This document shows, in pieces, positions 7,723 to 15,800 of a DNA stretch of 17,472 nucleotides. Both the position numbers and the translations under genes were made by a program. Position 1 is the stretch's first letter, and each line of letters begins with the position of its first letter. The DNA is taken from contig CAIVHI010000478.1 of NCBI GenBank assembly GCA_903905685.1, forward strand, positions 1 to 17,472, read 5' to 3'. The notes under the pieces are model-generated. The model saw only the letters and a list, made by a program, of their open reading frames with translations. It had not been told where the DNA came from and did no database searches. Source of the stretch: an uncultured Bacteroidota bacterium (GTDB lineage Bacteria; Bacteroidota; Bacteroidia; Chitinophagales; Chitinophagaceae).

Positions 7723-7730
7723 CATTTATT

Positions 7731-9008
7731 ATGAAAAACATCCTCTTGTTGGGGTCGGGTGGCCGGGAGTCGGCATTGGCTTGGAAACTGAGCCGCAGCG
7801 AACTTTGCGGCAATTTCTTTATTGCACCGGGCAATGCCGGCACGTCGGAGTATGGCATGAATGTGCCCATTTCCTACAACGATTTTCCCGCCATCAAGCA
7901 GCACTGCATCACCAACAAGATAGACATCGTAATACCTGGGCCCGAAGAACCGCTGGTGGCCGGCATTTACGATTACTTCAAAAACGACGTCGACCTCAAA
8001 CACATCATCGTTGCGGGCCCATCAAAGGCCGGTGCGGTTTTGGAAGGCAGCAAGGCTTTTTCCAAAAAATTCATGAAGCGGCATAATATCCCCACTGCCG
8101 GCTATTTTGAAGTGACTGCGGAGAATTTCGAGCAGGGTATAGCCTACATCAAGCGGTCGGAGCCACCCTACGTTCTCAAAGCCGATGGCTTGGCTGCCGG
8201 CAAGGGTGTCGTCATCGTCAGCAATCCTTACGAGGCCATCCGAGTCATGCGGTCCATGATTAAGGAGGCGCAGTTTGGCACTGCGGGCCATACCGTGGTC
8301 ATAGAGCAGTTTTTGTCGGGTATAGAGCTGTCGGTTTTCGTGCTTACCGATGGCAAACACTATGTAGTGCTGCCGGAGGCCAAAGACTATAAGCGTATTG
8401 GCGTGGGCGATACCGGCCCCAACACCGGCGGCATGGGCTCGGTATCGCCGGTGCCGTTTGCCGACATGGCGTTCATGGACAAAGTGCGGGCCCAAATCAT
8501 AGAACCCACGGTTACCGGGTTGCTCGAAGAGCAGATTGTTTATAAAGGCTTCATTTTCTTCGGGTTGATAAATGTGGGCGGCGAGCCATTCGTGATTGAA
8601 TACAACTGCCGTTTGGGAGACCCCGAGACCGAAAGCGTTATGCCTAGGTTGGAAAACGACTTGGTTGACCTTATCCTGCACATGGATGCCGGCACGCTCG
8701 ACCAAGTCGTGATGAAAACCTCTCCCAAGGCAGCCGCCACCGTTATGATGGTTTCGGGCGGGTATCCCGATACCTATGAGAAGGGCAAGGTGATAACGGG
8801 CATTGGCGACGCGCCCGGCAGCATCTTACTGCACGCAGGTACCGTATCTCGAGACGGAGTGGTGCGCACCAACGGGGGGAGGGTCTTGGCGGTCACCTCC
8901 TTGGGTCACGACCTCAAAGACGCGCTTGAAAAATGCTACACCAATGCCGCCAATGTGGAATATGCCGGCAGGTACTACCGCACGGATATCGGTTTCGAAT
9001 TCGTGTAG
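7731..9008 (+). CDS. purD: Phosphoribosylamine--glycine ligase (GARS)
   Basis: Catalyses the second step of de novo purine synthesis: ATP-dependent joining of glycine to 5-phosphoribosylamine to give GAR, in the cytoplasm. The 425 residues match the family (about 420-430). Visible features: N-terminal GSGGRE at 8-13; GPEEPLVAG at 70-78; the ATP-grasp segment VLKADGLAAGKGVV at 148-161; the GDTGPNTGGMG stretch at 226-236; and the GARS signature RLGDPETE at 294-301 with metal-binding residues Glu290 and Asn292 in IEYNCR. The start MKNILLLGSGG is typical; the frame extends 24 codons upstream to 7659 but that extension covers the leader hairpin and is unlike the family. The gene is monocistronic here, divergent from a peptide transporter and convergent with the GyrI-like gene. 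Confidence 0.97.
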   Translation: MKNILLLGSGGRESALAWKLSRSELCGNFFIAPGNAGTSEYGMNVPISYNDFPAIKQHCITNKIDIVIPGPEEPLVAGIYDYFKNDVDLKHIIVAGPSKAGAVLEGSKAFSKKFMKRHNIPTAGYFEVTAENFEQGIAYIKRSEPPYVLKADGLAAGKGVVIVSNPYEAIRVMRSMIKEAQFGTAGHTVVIEQFLSGIELSVFVLTDGKHYVVLPEAKDYKRIGVGDTGPNTGGMGSVSPVPFADMAFMDKVRAQIIEPTVTGLLEEQIVYKGFIFFGLINVGGEPFVIEYNCRLGDPETESVMPRLENDLVDLILHMDAGTLDQVVMKTSPKAAATVMMVSGGYPDTYEKGKVITGIGDAPGSILLHAGTVSRDGVVRTNGGRVLAVTSLGHDLKDALEKCYTNAANVEYAGRYYRTDIGFEFV

Positions 9009-9076
9009 GGCCGTTGTTTGAACTATTGTTTGAAGATATCCGCCATAATCAGCCCCCGGTCTCAAGCTTCGCGCCT

Positions 9077-9568
9077 TTAAGCGCGGCGCACGGGAATGCA
9101 TATTTCTTCCTCAGATGTAGGGTCGCCGTTGCGGTATTTTGTACCCATGATGGCGAAGTGAGGGCGGTTGTCGAGCACAAAGCCCGAAGCCGGTAACCAC
9201 TGGGTGAATATATAAGTGTAAAATGGGGTGGCCTCGGCGGGATTGCCTACGTATGTAAAAACGGCATAAAGTCCTTCAGGCACCTCCAAGGTTTCGAGGC
9301 CCAGCGGAATGTTGGCTGCTGAAGCCACTTCAACGGCTGCCCACTTCGTGAATGCCTCCGAGGGGTTGAATTGCTTGAAAAAGTCGACATCCTTGTATAC
9401 TTCACCCGAAAAGAGCAAAGTGCCTACCCGCCCGGGCAATTGCAACAACCCCGGCATTACACTTGCCCACAGGGCACCTGTAGTGTTGGCTGCGAATGTC
9501 ATGCTACGGCTTCTTCCCGCCAGCAGTCTTTGGGGAAGCGTGAGGATTTGCGGGGTGGGGTATTGCAT
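9077..9568 (-). CDS. GyrI-like / effector-binding-domain protein
   Basis: A stand-alone protein (163 residues) of the GyrI-like small-molecule-binding superfamily, the effector domain found at the end of AraC- and MerR-type activators such as BmrR and Rob. Family-typical features: an N-terminal strand TPQILTLPQRLLAGR (5-19); MTFAANTTGALWASVMP (23-39); the Y-A-V-F-x-Y strand at 101-106; and the C-terminal W-L-P-x-S-G-x-x-L-D-x-R-P-H-F block (124-138) with the EEE-x-C-I-P-V ending (153-160) that carries the acidic ligand-binding residue. There is no DNA-binding domain. Start at 9568 aligns with the family's usual N-terminus; an in-frame ATG at 9610 would add 14 residues. It is last in a leftward gene series, 134 bases after the small helical protein. 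Stand-alone members bind, or in some cases hydrolyse, lipophilic compounds; the ligand here is unknown. Confidence 0.8.
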   Translation of the reverse strand: MQYPTPQILTLPQRLLAGRSRSMTFAANTTGALWASVMPGLLQLPGRVGTLLFSGEVYKDVDFFKQFNPSEAFTKWAAVEVASAANIPLGLETLEVPEGLYAVFTYVGNPAEATPFYTYIFTQWLPASGFVLDNRPHFAIMGTKYRNGDPTSEEEICIPVRRA

Positions 9569-9702
9569 GCTCTGCGTTTTGGGGCCATAAAGATAGGGGG
9601 TTAATATCATGACGGGAAGTGGCTAAAGACAGTAGGGGTTTTGGTGCGGAGAAACAAGGGGAACCCTAAAAGGCGATCCCTGGATTTCCCGTTTCAATCC
9701 CC

Positions 9703-10125
9703 CTACAGTATCGCCGCCAAATAGTTGTTGAAGTCGAATTTCAGGCTATTGAAGGCGCGCTCCACGTGTTGCATGTCTTCGCGAAGGGCAGCTTGGTTGC
9801 TTTGAATTTTGAAGAGGATTTCGGGGCCCGATTCCATGGCATTGTAGGAGTTGATGAGGTCGTTTTGGCGAATGATGTCGAATCTCAATATTGACAAGAC
9901 CGTGTCCTTATCTACAAACCGGTTTTGGTACGTTTCCAACTCACTAAGTAGGGTGGGGTTGAGTGCAGCCTTGGCTATCTGGGCAAGCCTGTTTTTCAGG
10001 TAGATGTTCTCTTGCCTGAAATAGTCCAACGTACGAAGCCAAGTGTCGTTTTCGTGAATGAACTGTATGTACTTGTTGCTTGGCATTGCCCGGTCGGTTC
10101 TCTTCGGTGTGTGATAATGTAGCAT
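9703..10125 (-). CDS. Small all-helical protein of unknown function
   Basis: A 140-residue protein I cannot assign to a named family. It is soluble (no signal peptide or membrane segment), strongly helical and charged, with heptad-like stretches such as ENIYLKNRLAQIAKAAL (39-55) and a long C-terminal helix from about residue 100 to 140, suggesting a helical bundle or coiled coil. The motif HENDTWLRTLDYF near residues 25-37 is distinctive. The ATG at 10125 may be too early; another in frame at 10086 would begin MPSNKYIQF and give 127 residues. It starts 24 bases after the stop of the universal stress protein, on the same strand, so the two are probably co-transcribed and may act together. Confidence 0.7.
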   Translation of the reverse strand: MLHYHTPKRTDRAMPSNKYIQFIHENDTWLRTLDYFRQENIYLKNRLAQIAKAALNPTLLSELETYQNRFVDKDTVLSILRFDIIRQNDLINSYNAMESGPEILFKIQSNQAALREDMQHVERAFNSLKFDFNNYLAAIL

Positions 10126-10149
10126 GGTGAAGCCGTTCGGCTGGTTTCG

Positions 10150-10968
10150 TTAGCGATGGGCCACAAATACGGGGTATCTAAAATCGGTTATCACTTCTTC
10201 AACGAAACTCTTCTGAACTATTTCAGACAAATAGCTGCGCGCATATGCGCCCGATATCACAAATGGCAACTTGTTGTCGGCCAACCAAGTGGCGAAATAT
10301 TTCGACGGCTCGGCCGTGAGTTTCCTGATTTCCAAATTGGGGTAATGCCTTCCCGCAAGTTCGGCCAGCAAATCAAGTTCGGGTATGCCTCCTTCCAGCG
10401 ACACGTTGAAAACAATTGTTTTCATTGCAGCCAAGCTCGGCAACAAATAGGCAAATTGCTTCAGCGCAAAAACCGATGACGGGCTGCCGTCATAGGATAC
10501 AACCAATGTCTCGGGTTTGATCCAATTTTCGGGTATTGCCACCACGGGGCATTCGGCTTCGTGTAGTACATGGGTCAAATATTCCCTACGTCTCTCGCCA
10601 CCCAAGTTGGAAAAAAACAATTCGGAGCCAATCACCACCATGTCGGCATATCGACTTTCCGTCTTGATGTTGTGCACAATATCGCCAACCGGCCCCGCAT
10701 GCACGCGGTATTCCAATCCGTGACGCTCGCAAAGCATTTTGAAATGGGCCTTGGTGGCAGCCAAGTTGGAGGCTTCTTCTTCATAAATTTCGGGGCCATA
10801 AAGTGGGCCTACCATACCCCCCATGGAGTAAAGTATGTCGGTAAATTCAATGCCAGGCACAAACAGACCCACCAACAATATGGGGTCGGTCTCGTTCATT
10901 TCCAAAACGAATTGGAACGCACCTGTGGAGAAATGTTTGCCGTCCAACACCATCACAACCTTTCGCAT
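10150..10968 (-). CDS. Universal stress protein with two UspA-like domains
   Basis: A 272-residue cytoplasmic protein with two successive UspA folds: domain 1 about 1-147 (opening RKVVMVLDGKHFS, closing ECPVVAIPE) and domain 2 about 153-272 (opening TLVVSYDGSPSS, closing RYPVFVAHR). Both openings keep the D-G-x-x-x-S element of the family. The ATP-binding motif G-x2-G-x9-G-S is not intact: domain 1 has VVIGSELFFSN and domain 2 has VISGAYARSYL, so nucleotide binding is doubtful. Start at 10968 was chosen because RKVVMVLDG is the first strand of the fold and because a good promoter lies just upstream at 10987-11017; the open frame back to 11052 would overlap that promoter. First gene of a leftward cluster with the small helical protein. 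Confidence 0.85.
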   Translation of the reverse strand: MRKVVMVLDGKHFSTGAFQFVLEMNETDPILLVGLFVPGIEFTDILYSMGGMVGPLYGPEIYEEEASNLAATKAHFKMLCERHGLEYRVHAGPVGDIVHNIKTESRYADMVVIGSELFFSNLGGERRREYLTHVLHEAECPVVAIPENWIKPETLVVSYDGSPSSVFALKQFAYLLPSLAAMKTIVFNVSLEGGIPELDLLAELAGRHYPNLEIRKLTAEPSKYFATWLADNKLPFVISGAYARSYLSEIVQKSFVEEVITDFRYPVFVAHR

Positions 10969-10986
10969 AACTACCAATTTACGGAA

Positions 10987-11017
10987 CAAAAGTAGCACGT
11001 CGGGAATGCCTTCCATA
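10987..11017 (-). promoter_or_regulatory. Predicted Bacteroidota-type promoter of the universal stress protein gene
   Basis: On the minus strand TATG (11017-11014) is followed after 19 bases by TACTTTTG (10994-10987), a perfect match to the TAnnTTTG element of the Bacteroidota housekeeping sigma factor, with 3 of 4 bases of the TTTG upstream box. Transcription would begin a few bases further on, giving a leader of roughly 12-15 bases before the ATG at 10968. Confidence 0.5.
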
Positions 11018-11224
11018 TGACGTGTGACAGTTGCGGCTATGACGGTCATCAATATGGTGGGATGGCCGCGTTTGGCGGGTATGGTGGAATAATCTTCAAA
11101 TCCGGTTTAGAGGTATGGCGACAAGGGTTACCGGCACGCCCTATGCCGTTTTTCGAAATGCCCTATAGACTTTTCGAAGGTGCTGTATTTCTTGAATTGG
11201 GTTACCTTGCGGCAAAATCATTTT

Positions 11225-11719
11225 ATGAGGAATTTACTATCTGTAGTGTTGGTGATGTTCTTGGCAGTTGGCTCCCTTGCCGCCAAAGATCGGGCCAGCG
11301 AGCACGCAACCGTTAAGGGTAAACACGTGAGTGTTTCCTATGGCCGACCCAATAAGAAGGGACGTGCCATTTTTGGTGGCCTTGTGCCATATGGCGAAGT
11401 ATGGCGTACCGGGGCCGATGAAGCCACCGAAATCACGTTTGACCAAGCCTGCAATTTTGGTGGTAAGACCGTTAAGCCCGGTACATATACCCTGTTTACG
11501 AAGCCTGGCAAGGGTGAGTGGACCGTCATTCTGAACGCCAAACTTGGCCAATGGGGCGCATACGAGTATGAAAACGTCAAAAAACAGGATGTACTTACTA
11601 CATCCGTACCTTCCAAACATTTGGACAAACAGGTGGAGACTTTTACCATCAGTGTAAAAGACGACGGCGTGATGTTGGAGTGGGATGATACGGGTGTGAT
11701 GATACCCGTCAAGTTCTAA
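11225..11719 (+). CDS. Secreted DUF2911-domain protein
   Basis: A 164-residue protein with an N-terminal Sec signal peptide (MRNLLSVVLVMFLAVGSLAA, likely cleaved after SLA at 19), so periplasmic or exported. The mature part matches DUF2911, a family common in Bacteroidota: VSVSYGRPNKKGR (35-47), IFGGLVPYGEVWRTGADEAT (49-68), the KPGTYTLFTKPG strand (84-95) and the C-terminal LEWDDTGVMIPV (151-162). The function of the family is unknown. The ATG at 11225 was preferred over 11180 because it puts the signal peptide at the N-terminus. The gene is divergent from the universal stress protein gene and is followed 21 bases later by a strong terminator, so it is monocistronic. Confidence 0.9.
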   Translation: MRNLLSVVLVMFLAVGSLAAKDRASEHATVKGKHVSVSYGRPNKKGRAIFGGLVPYGEVWRTGADEATEITFDQACNFGGKTVKPGTYTLFTKPGKGEWTVILNAKLGQWGAYEYENVKKQDVLTTSVPSKHLDKQVETFTISVKDDGVMLEWDDTGVMIPVKF

Positions 11720-11740
11720 TTTGATAAAATTTTTTTCGGA

Positions 11741-11781
11741 GGGTCATGGAAATCAACCGATTTCCATGACCCTTTTCTTTT
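11741..11781 (+). terminator. Strong rho-independent terminator after the DUF2911 gene
   Basis: GGGTCATGGAAAT (11741-11753) and ATTTCCATGACCC (11760-11772) form a perfect 13-bp stem with a six-base loop CAACCG, followed by TTTTCTTTT (11773-11781). It starts 21 bases after the stop codon. Confidence 0.93.
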
Positions 11782-11904
11782 ATTGTGGAGCAACTTGCAT
11801 TTCCGCCTGCAGAGTGACGCAACGCGTGCCAACGTATGACTTATAATCGCTGGCGGTCACCAATTCTTGTTGTTGCATCAAGGCAGGTGTTCATCCCAAT
11901 TCTT

Positions 11905-11912
11905 TATTTTTG
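11905..11912 (+). promoter_or_regulatory. Possible -7 promoter element of the LOG-family gene
   Basis: TATTTTTG is a perfect TAnnTTTG match four bases before the chosen ATG at 11917. No convincing TTTG box is found 19-20 bases upstream. If used, the transcript would be leaderless or nearly so. Confidence 0.25.
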
Positions 11913-11916
11913 GGGC

Positions 11917-12702
11917 ATGAGCTCGCAAAAGACAGAGTCGCATGGTTTTACGCCTTTAGGGTCGCCAAAATCCAAAAGTTTTTTAGACGGCCCACGTTCG
12001 CGCGGAAAAGAGTTGCTGTTTGTTCTAGACGTGGTTAGGGAATTTGTACGGGGCTTCCGCACGCTCCATTTTGTGGGTCCCTGCGTCACAGTGTTTGGAT
12101 CTGCGCGGTTCGATGAGCATCATGAGTATTATCTCCGCGCGCTCGAATTTGGAGAGCGGATTGCAGAACTCGGTTTTACTGTGATGACCGGCGGCGGCCC
12201 CGGCATTATGGAGGCCGCCAACCGGGGAGCGAAGGCCGCCGGCGGCATCTCCATAGGTTGCAATATCGTACTCCCTAAAGAACAGAAACCCAATGCATAC
12301 CTCGACAAATGGGTGGACATCGACTACTTTTTCATCCGCAAGGTGCTCCTCACCAAGTATTCTTATGCGTTTGTGGTAATGCCTGGCGGTTATGGCACCA
12401 TGGACGAGTTCTTCGAGTCCATCGAGTTGATACAGACCGGTAAGATGCCTCGCTTTCCCGTTGTGCTTTTCGGAAAGGCCTATCATGCGGAATTGTATGA
12501 GTTTCTGCGCAAAATGGCCGATGAAAAGACCATCGCTCCAGATGACTTCTCCCTATTCCTACTCACCGATTCGGTAGAGGAGGGGATGGACTACATCAAG
12601 AAGCACGCGGTGGAGGGCTTCGGCCTCAAAAAAAGGCAACGGTTCCGTCCTTATGGCTGGCTGGGTGAGTTTGGGTCGCATAGACGGTTGAGGAACCACT
12701 AA
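11917..12702 (+). CDS. LOG-family protein (TIGR00730-type Rossmann fold), putative nucleotide 5'-monophosphate phosphoribohydrolase
   Basis: A 261-residue cytoplasmic protein of the LYSINE DECARBOXYLASE-LIKE / LOG superfamily. Family members cleave the N-glycosidic bond of nucleoside monophosphates (cytokinin ribotides for plant-type LOG, AMP and other NMPs for bacterial relatives). Visible motifs: a Rossmann opening VTVFGSARF (57-65), GGGPGIMEAANRG (92-104) and the hallmark PGGYGTMDE (156-164) with Glu164; Arg141 in FFIRKVLL fits the second conserved catalytic position. An N-terminal extension of about 50 residues and a basic tail (KKRQRFRPYGW) flank the core. ATG at 11917 was chosen over 11836, which adds 27 residues unlike the family. 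Older annotations as 'lysine decarboxylase' are not supported by what is known of the family. The natural substrate cannot be told from sequence. It converges with the large T9SS protein on a shared terminator. Confidence 0.9.
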   Translation: MSSQKTESHGFTPLGSPKSKSFLDGPRSRGKELLFVLDVVREFVRGFRTLHFVGPCVTVFGSARFDEHHEYYLRALEFGERIAELGFTVMTGGGPGIMEAANRGAKAAGGISIGCNIVLPKEQKPNAYLDKWVDIDYFFIRKVLLTKYSYAFVVMPGGYGTMDEFFESIELIQTGKMPRFPVVLFGKAYHAELYEFLRKMADEKTIAPDDFSLFLLTDSVEEGMDYIKKHAVEGFGLKKRQRFRPYGWLGEFGSHRRLRNH

Positions 12703-12797
12703 GCGAAAGTATTCTTATTCGGCATCCTATTGCACCCACTGCTGTGGTAAAATGGGTTGCCGCATTCAATCTGTAGATTCGTACTGGAATGCCTGTC

Positions 12798-12840
12798 TAA
12801 AACAGTAAAGGGGCCCTTTTGGAGCCCATTTACTGTTTTA
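12798..12840. terminator. Bidirectional terminator between convergent genes
   Basis: TAAAACAGTAAA (12798-12809) pairs perfectly with TTTACTGTTTTA (12829-12840), and the inner GGGCCC / GAGCCC part extends the stem with two mismatches around a short T-rich loop. T-rich sequence follows on the plus strand (TTGTTTGTT) and the stem itself ends in TTTTA on the minus strand. It sits between the stop codons of the LOG gene (12702) and the T9SS protein (12859) and can serve both. Confidence 0.85.
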
Positions 12841-12858
12841 TTGTTTGTTACCTATCTA

Positions 12859-15800
12859 TTACCTAATCAAGGTGAGGTTGCCCTGTTTGGTGAAGTATTT
12901 ACCGGTGCTGGTTACAGCCTCAATTTCGTAAACGTAAACACCCATGGGTTGTAGAGCACCTTTGTAGTTGCCGTTCCATCCTGCATCAATGTTGTTCGAT
13001 TCATAAACCAATATACCCCAACGGTCATAAATCCGGAACGAATTCAGCGTTGCGATGCCACGTTTGATGATTTTGAATTCACTGTTCGGACCATTGCCGG
13101 GCGTAAACGCGTTGGGTACTGCCAGCAGGGTTTGTGGGTCAACAAATATCGTGATAGAATCGGTCGCCACGCATCCGTTTTCGGTAGTAGCGGTTACATG
13201 ATACTTCGTGCTTACATCAGGCATTGCGACGGGGTTCGAAATATTGGATTGATCCAAACCATATACGGGGGTCCAATTGAAGCCGGAACAGTTGCTTTGC
13301 GTCACGATGGCATAAGATTCGCCGGGGAATATCACGGCGGTGTCAGGCATGTAAATCGTAGCTGCGGGATATACATTGATATCGAATTCGGCAGTATCCT
13401 TACAGCCATTGGAGTTTGTACCAACTATCGTATAAACCCCCGAAGTAATCGGATGGATGGTTGTCGTAACACCTACGCTGTCAGTAAGGTACATGTTAGG
13501 CGTCCAATAGTATTGGCTGCCACCGGTTGCGGTAAGTTTTGCCGAATCGCCGGGACAGAAGTTCCTGTTGCCCACAATGCCGAGGAAGTTACCCGAATAC
13601 ACCGTAACCAAGGCCGAATCTGAGCCCTTACAGCCGTTGGGCGTCGTAACAACAACTACAACTTTTTCCGTCAGTGTATCCTTGAAGACTACCGTTTGGG
13701 TTGTAGATTCAAATAACGACGTGGATGGAGTCCAAGAGTAGGAGTAATTGTTATACCATCCCGGGCTTACCGTTGCTGTCATGTGAACGGTGTCATATTC
13801 GCACAAGAAGCGGTTGCCGCCCACATATACCGATGGGTTGGGTTCCACCATCAGGCGCAAAGTATCATGCATCAACGGGCACCTGCTATAGCTGGCTGTA
13901 ACCACATAAATCGTTGAGGTATCGGGGGTAATTTGGGGATTGATGATGTTCGAAATCGGGATGCCTGATGTAGGAATCCATTGATAGCTGAACAAAGGAT
14001 AAGGAACACCCCTCATCTGTACAGTGTTGCCAATGCAAATCGTGGTGTCGGTAGGCGCAATGGTAAAGGAATTGGGTACGACCAACAGGTTGACAACATC
14101 GTTCACTGAGCAGTTCAGCGCCTTCGGAGAGACATTTACAGTCCAATTGTACGTACCGGTTACCGGGGGGACCAATGCTACTATAGGGGATGTGGAGTTG
14201 CTCACGTTGGTTGCAGGTGCCCAAACATATTTGTAGTTGCCCGACCCGGGGAAGGTGAGGTTCACGGAATCGGGTATGCCCAAGCACGTAGTATCGAATA
14301 TGGTTACCGGTATTGCGAGCGTATCTACCTCTATGTAGAAGTGGTGTACCATATCGGGGCAATGGGGTGCATACGAAGCTGTCACGGTGTAGGTTGTTGA
14401 AGTGGTCGGGGTCAGTAACGGTTGCATGATGATGGAATCTGACACACCTACAACAGGTGTCCATTTGTACTTGAATTCGGTACTGCCCGCAACTACTGCC
14501 TGAATCGAATTGCCCAAGCAAATTGCTGTGTCATCGTTGGACAGGGTAAAATCGTTGGGGGCAACGTGCAAGTAGTCTATATCCATTACCGTACAGCCTG
14601 CGGGTGATGTGCCCGGAGAAACCGTAACACTGTAAACATAGTCTCCAACCACCAATGGGGTTATGCTCGTTATTGCGCTCGTACTTGAGCCCACATACGT
14701 AGTGGGGGTCCAAACAAAATGGTAGAACGACGATCCTGCGAACGTAAGGTTCACGTTGTCTACCATGCCCAAGCAAATCGTATCATGTATCACTACCGGA
14801 ATTGCGGGGGTATCTACGGTGATCGTGAAGCTGTGGTGCATGTCCGGGCAGTGAGGAGAATAAGATGCCGTTACTGTATAAGTAGTCGTGGTATTGGGTA
14901 TCAGCGTCGGGCTTTGGATGGCGATATTGGATACGCCTGTAGGAGGCGTCCACAAGTAAGCAAATTCCGTGCTGCCGGTTACCCGTGCCACTACAGACTG
15001 GCCGCGGCAAATGATGGTGTCGGGATTGCCCAATATGAAGTCGTTGGGCGCCACATGCAGATTCACTATGTCGTTAACGGAACATCCAGCGGGGTTGGTA
15101 CCTGGATACACGGACACAGTATAAGTGTAGTTGCCTACAGCCAAGGGGTTGATGGTTACGATGGCTGAAGTGTCATTGCTTATGTAGGTAGGAGGCGTCC
15201 ACAAGAAATGGTAGAAATTGTAGCCGGGGAAGGTGAGGTTCACATTCTGCGTCATGCCCAAGCATATGGTATCGCTTATGGTTACCGGAATTGCGGGAGT
15301 ATCAACGGTTATTTTGAAGCTGTGCACCATATTCGGGCAATGGGCATATGAAGCCGTGAGCGTGTAGGTATTTGTTGTGGGTGGAGTTATGATGGGGTTG
15401 GTAATCGTGGTGTTCGATACGCCCGTGGGTGGGGTCCACAACCAGTTGAATTCAGGACTTCCACCGGATACCCGGACCTGTACCGATTGGCCGCGACAAA
15501 TCACCGTGTCCGGGTTTGCCAATGTAAAGTCATTCGGTAAAACGTGAACATGAATGGTGTCTTTGGTGAGGCAGGTTGGCATGGCTGATAGCCCGACAGA
15601 TACCGTAAAGGTAACATCGCCGGGGATCGTTGGCGTCACGACTGGATTAGGAACCACGGTGCTGCTCAAAAATGTGCCGGGAGTCCAAGCATAGATATAG
15701 GAGCCAACAGCAGGGTTGGGGTATACGTGGAGTGTGACGGGAATGCCCACGCAAGTCTTAACCAATGGTGAATCGGTGGTCAACGTTGGTGGCGTCAGCA

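Noticed and set aside
7599..7730. Purine riboswitch upstream of purD
   Set aside because: The leader has one simple hairpin only; the three-way junction and conserved loop bases of purine riboswitches are not seen.
11017..11316. 99-codon plus-strand frame between the stress protein and the DUF2911 gene
   Set aside because: It overlaps the DUF2911 signal peptide in another frame and the predicted stress-protein promoter, with no recognisable content.
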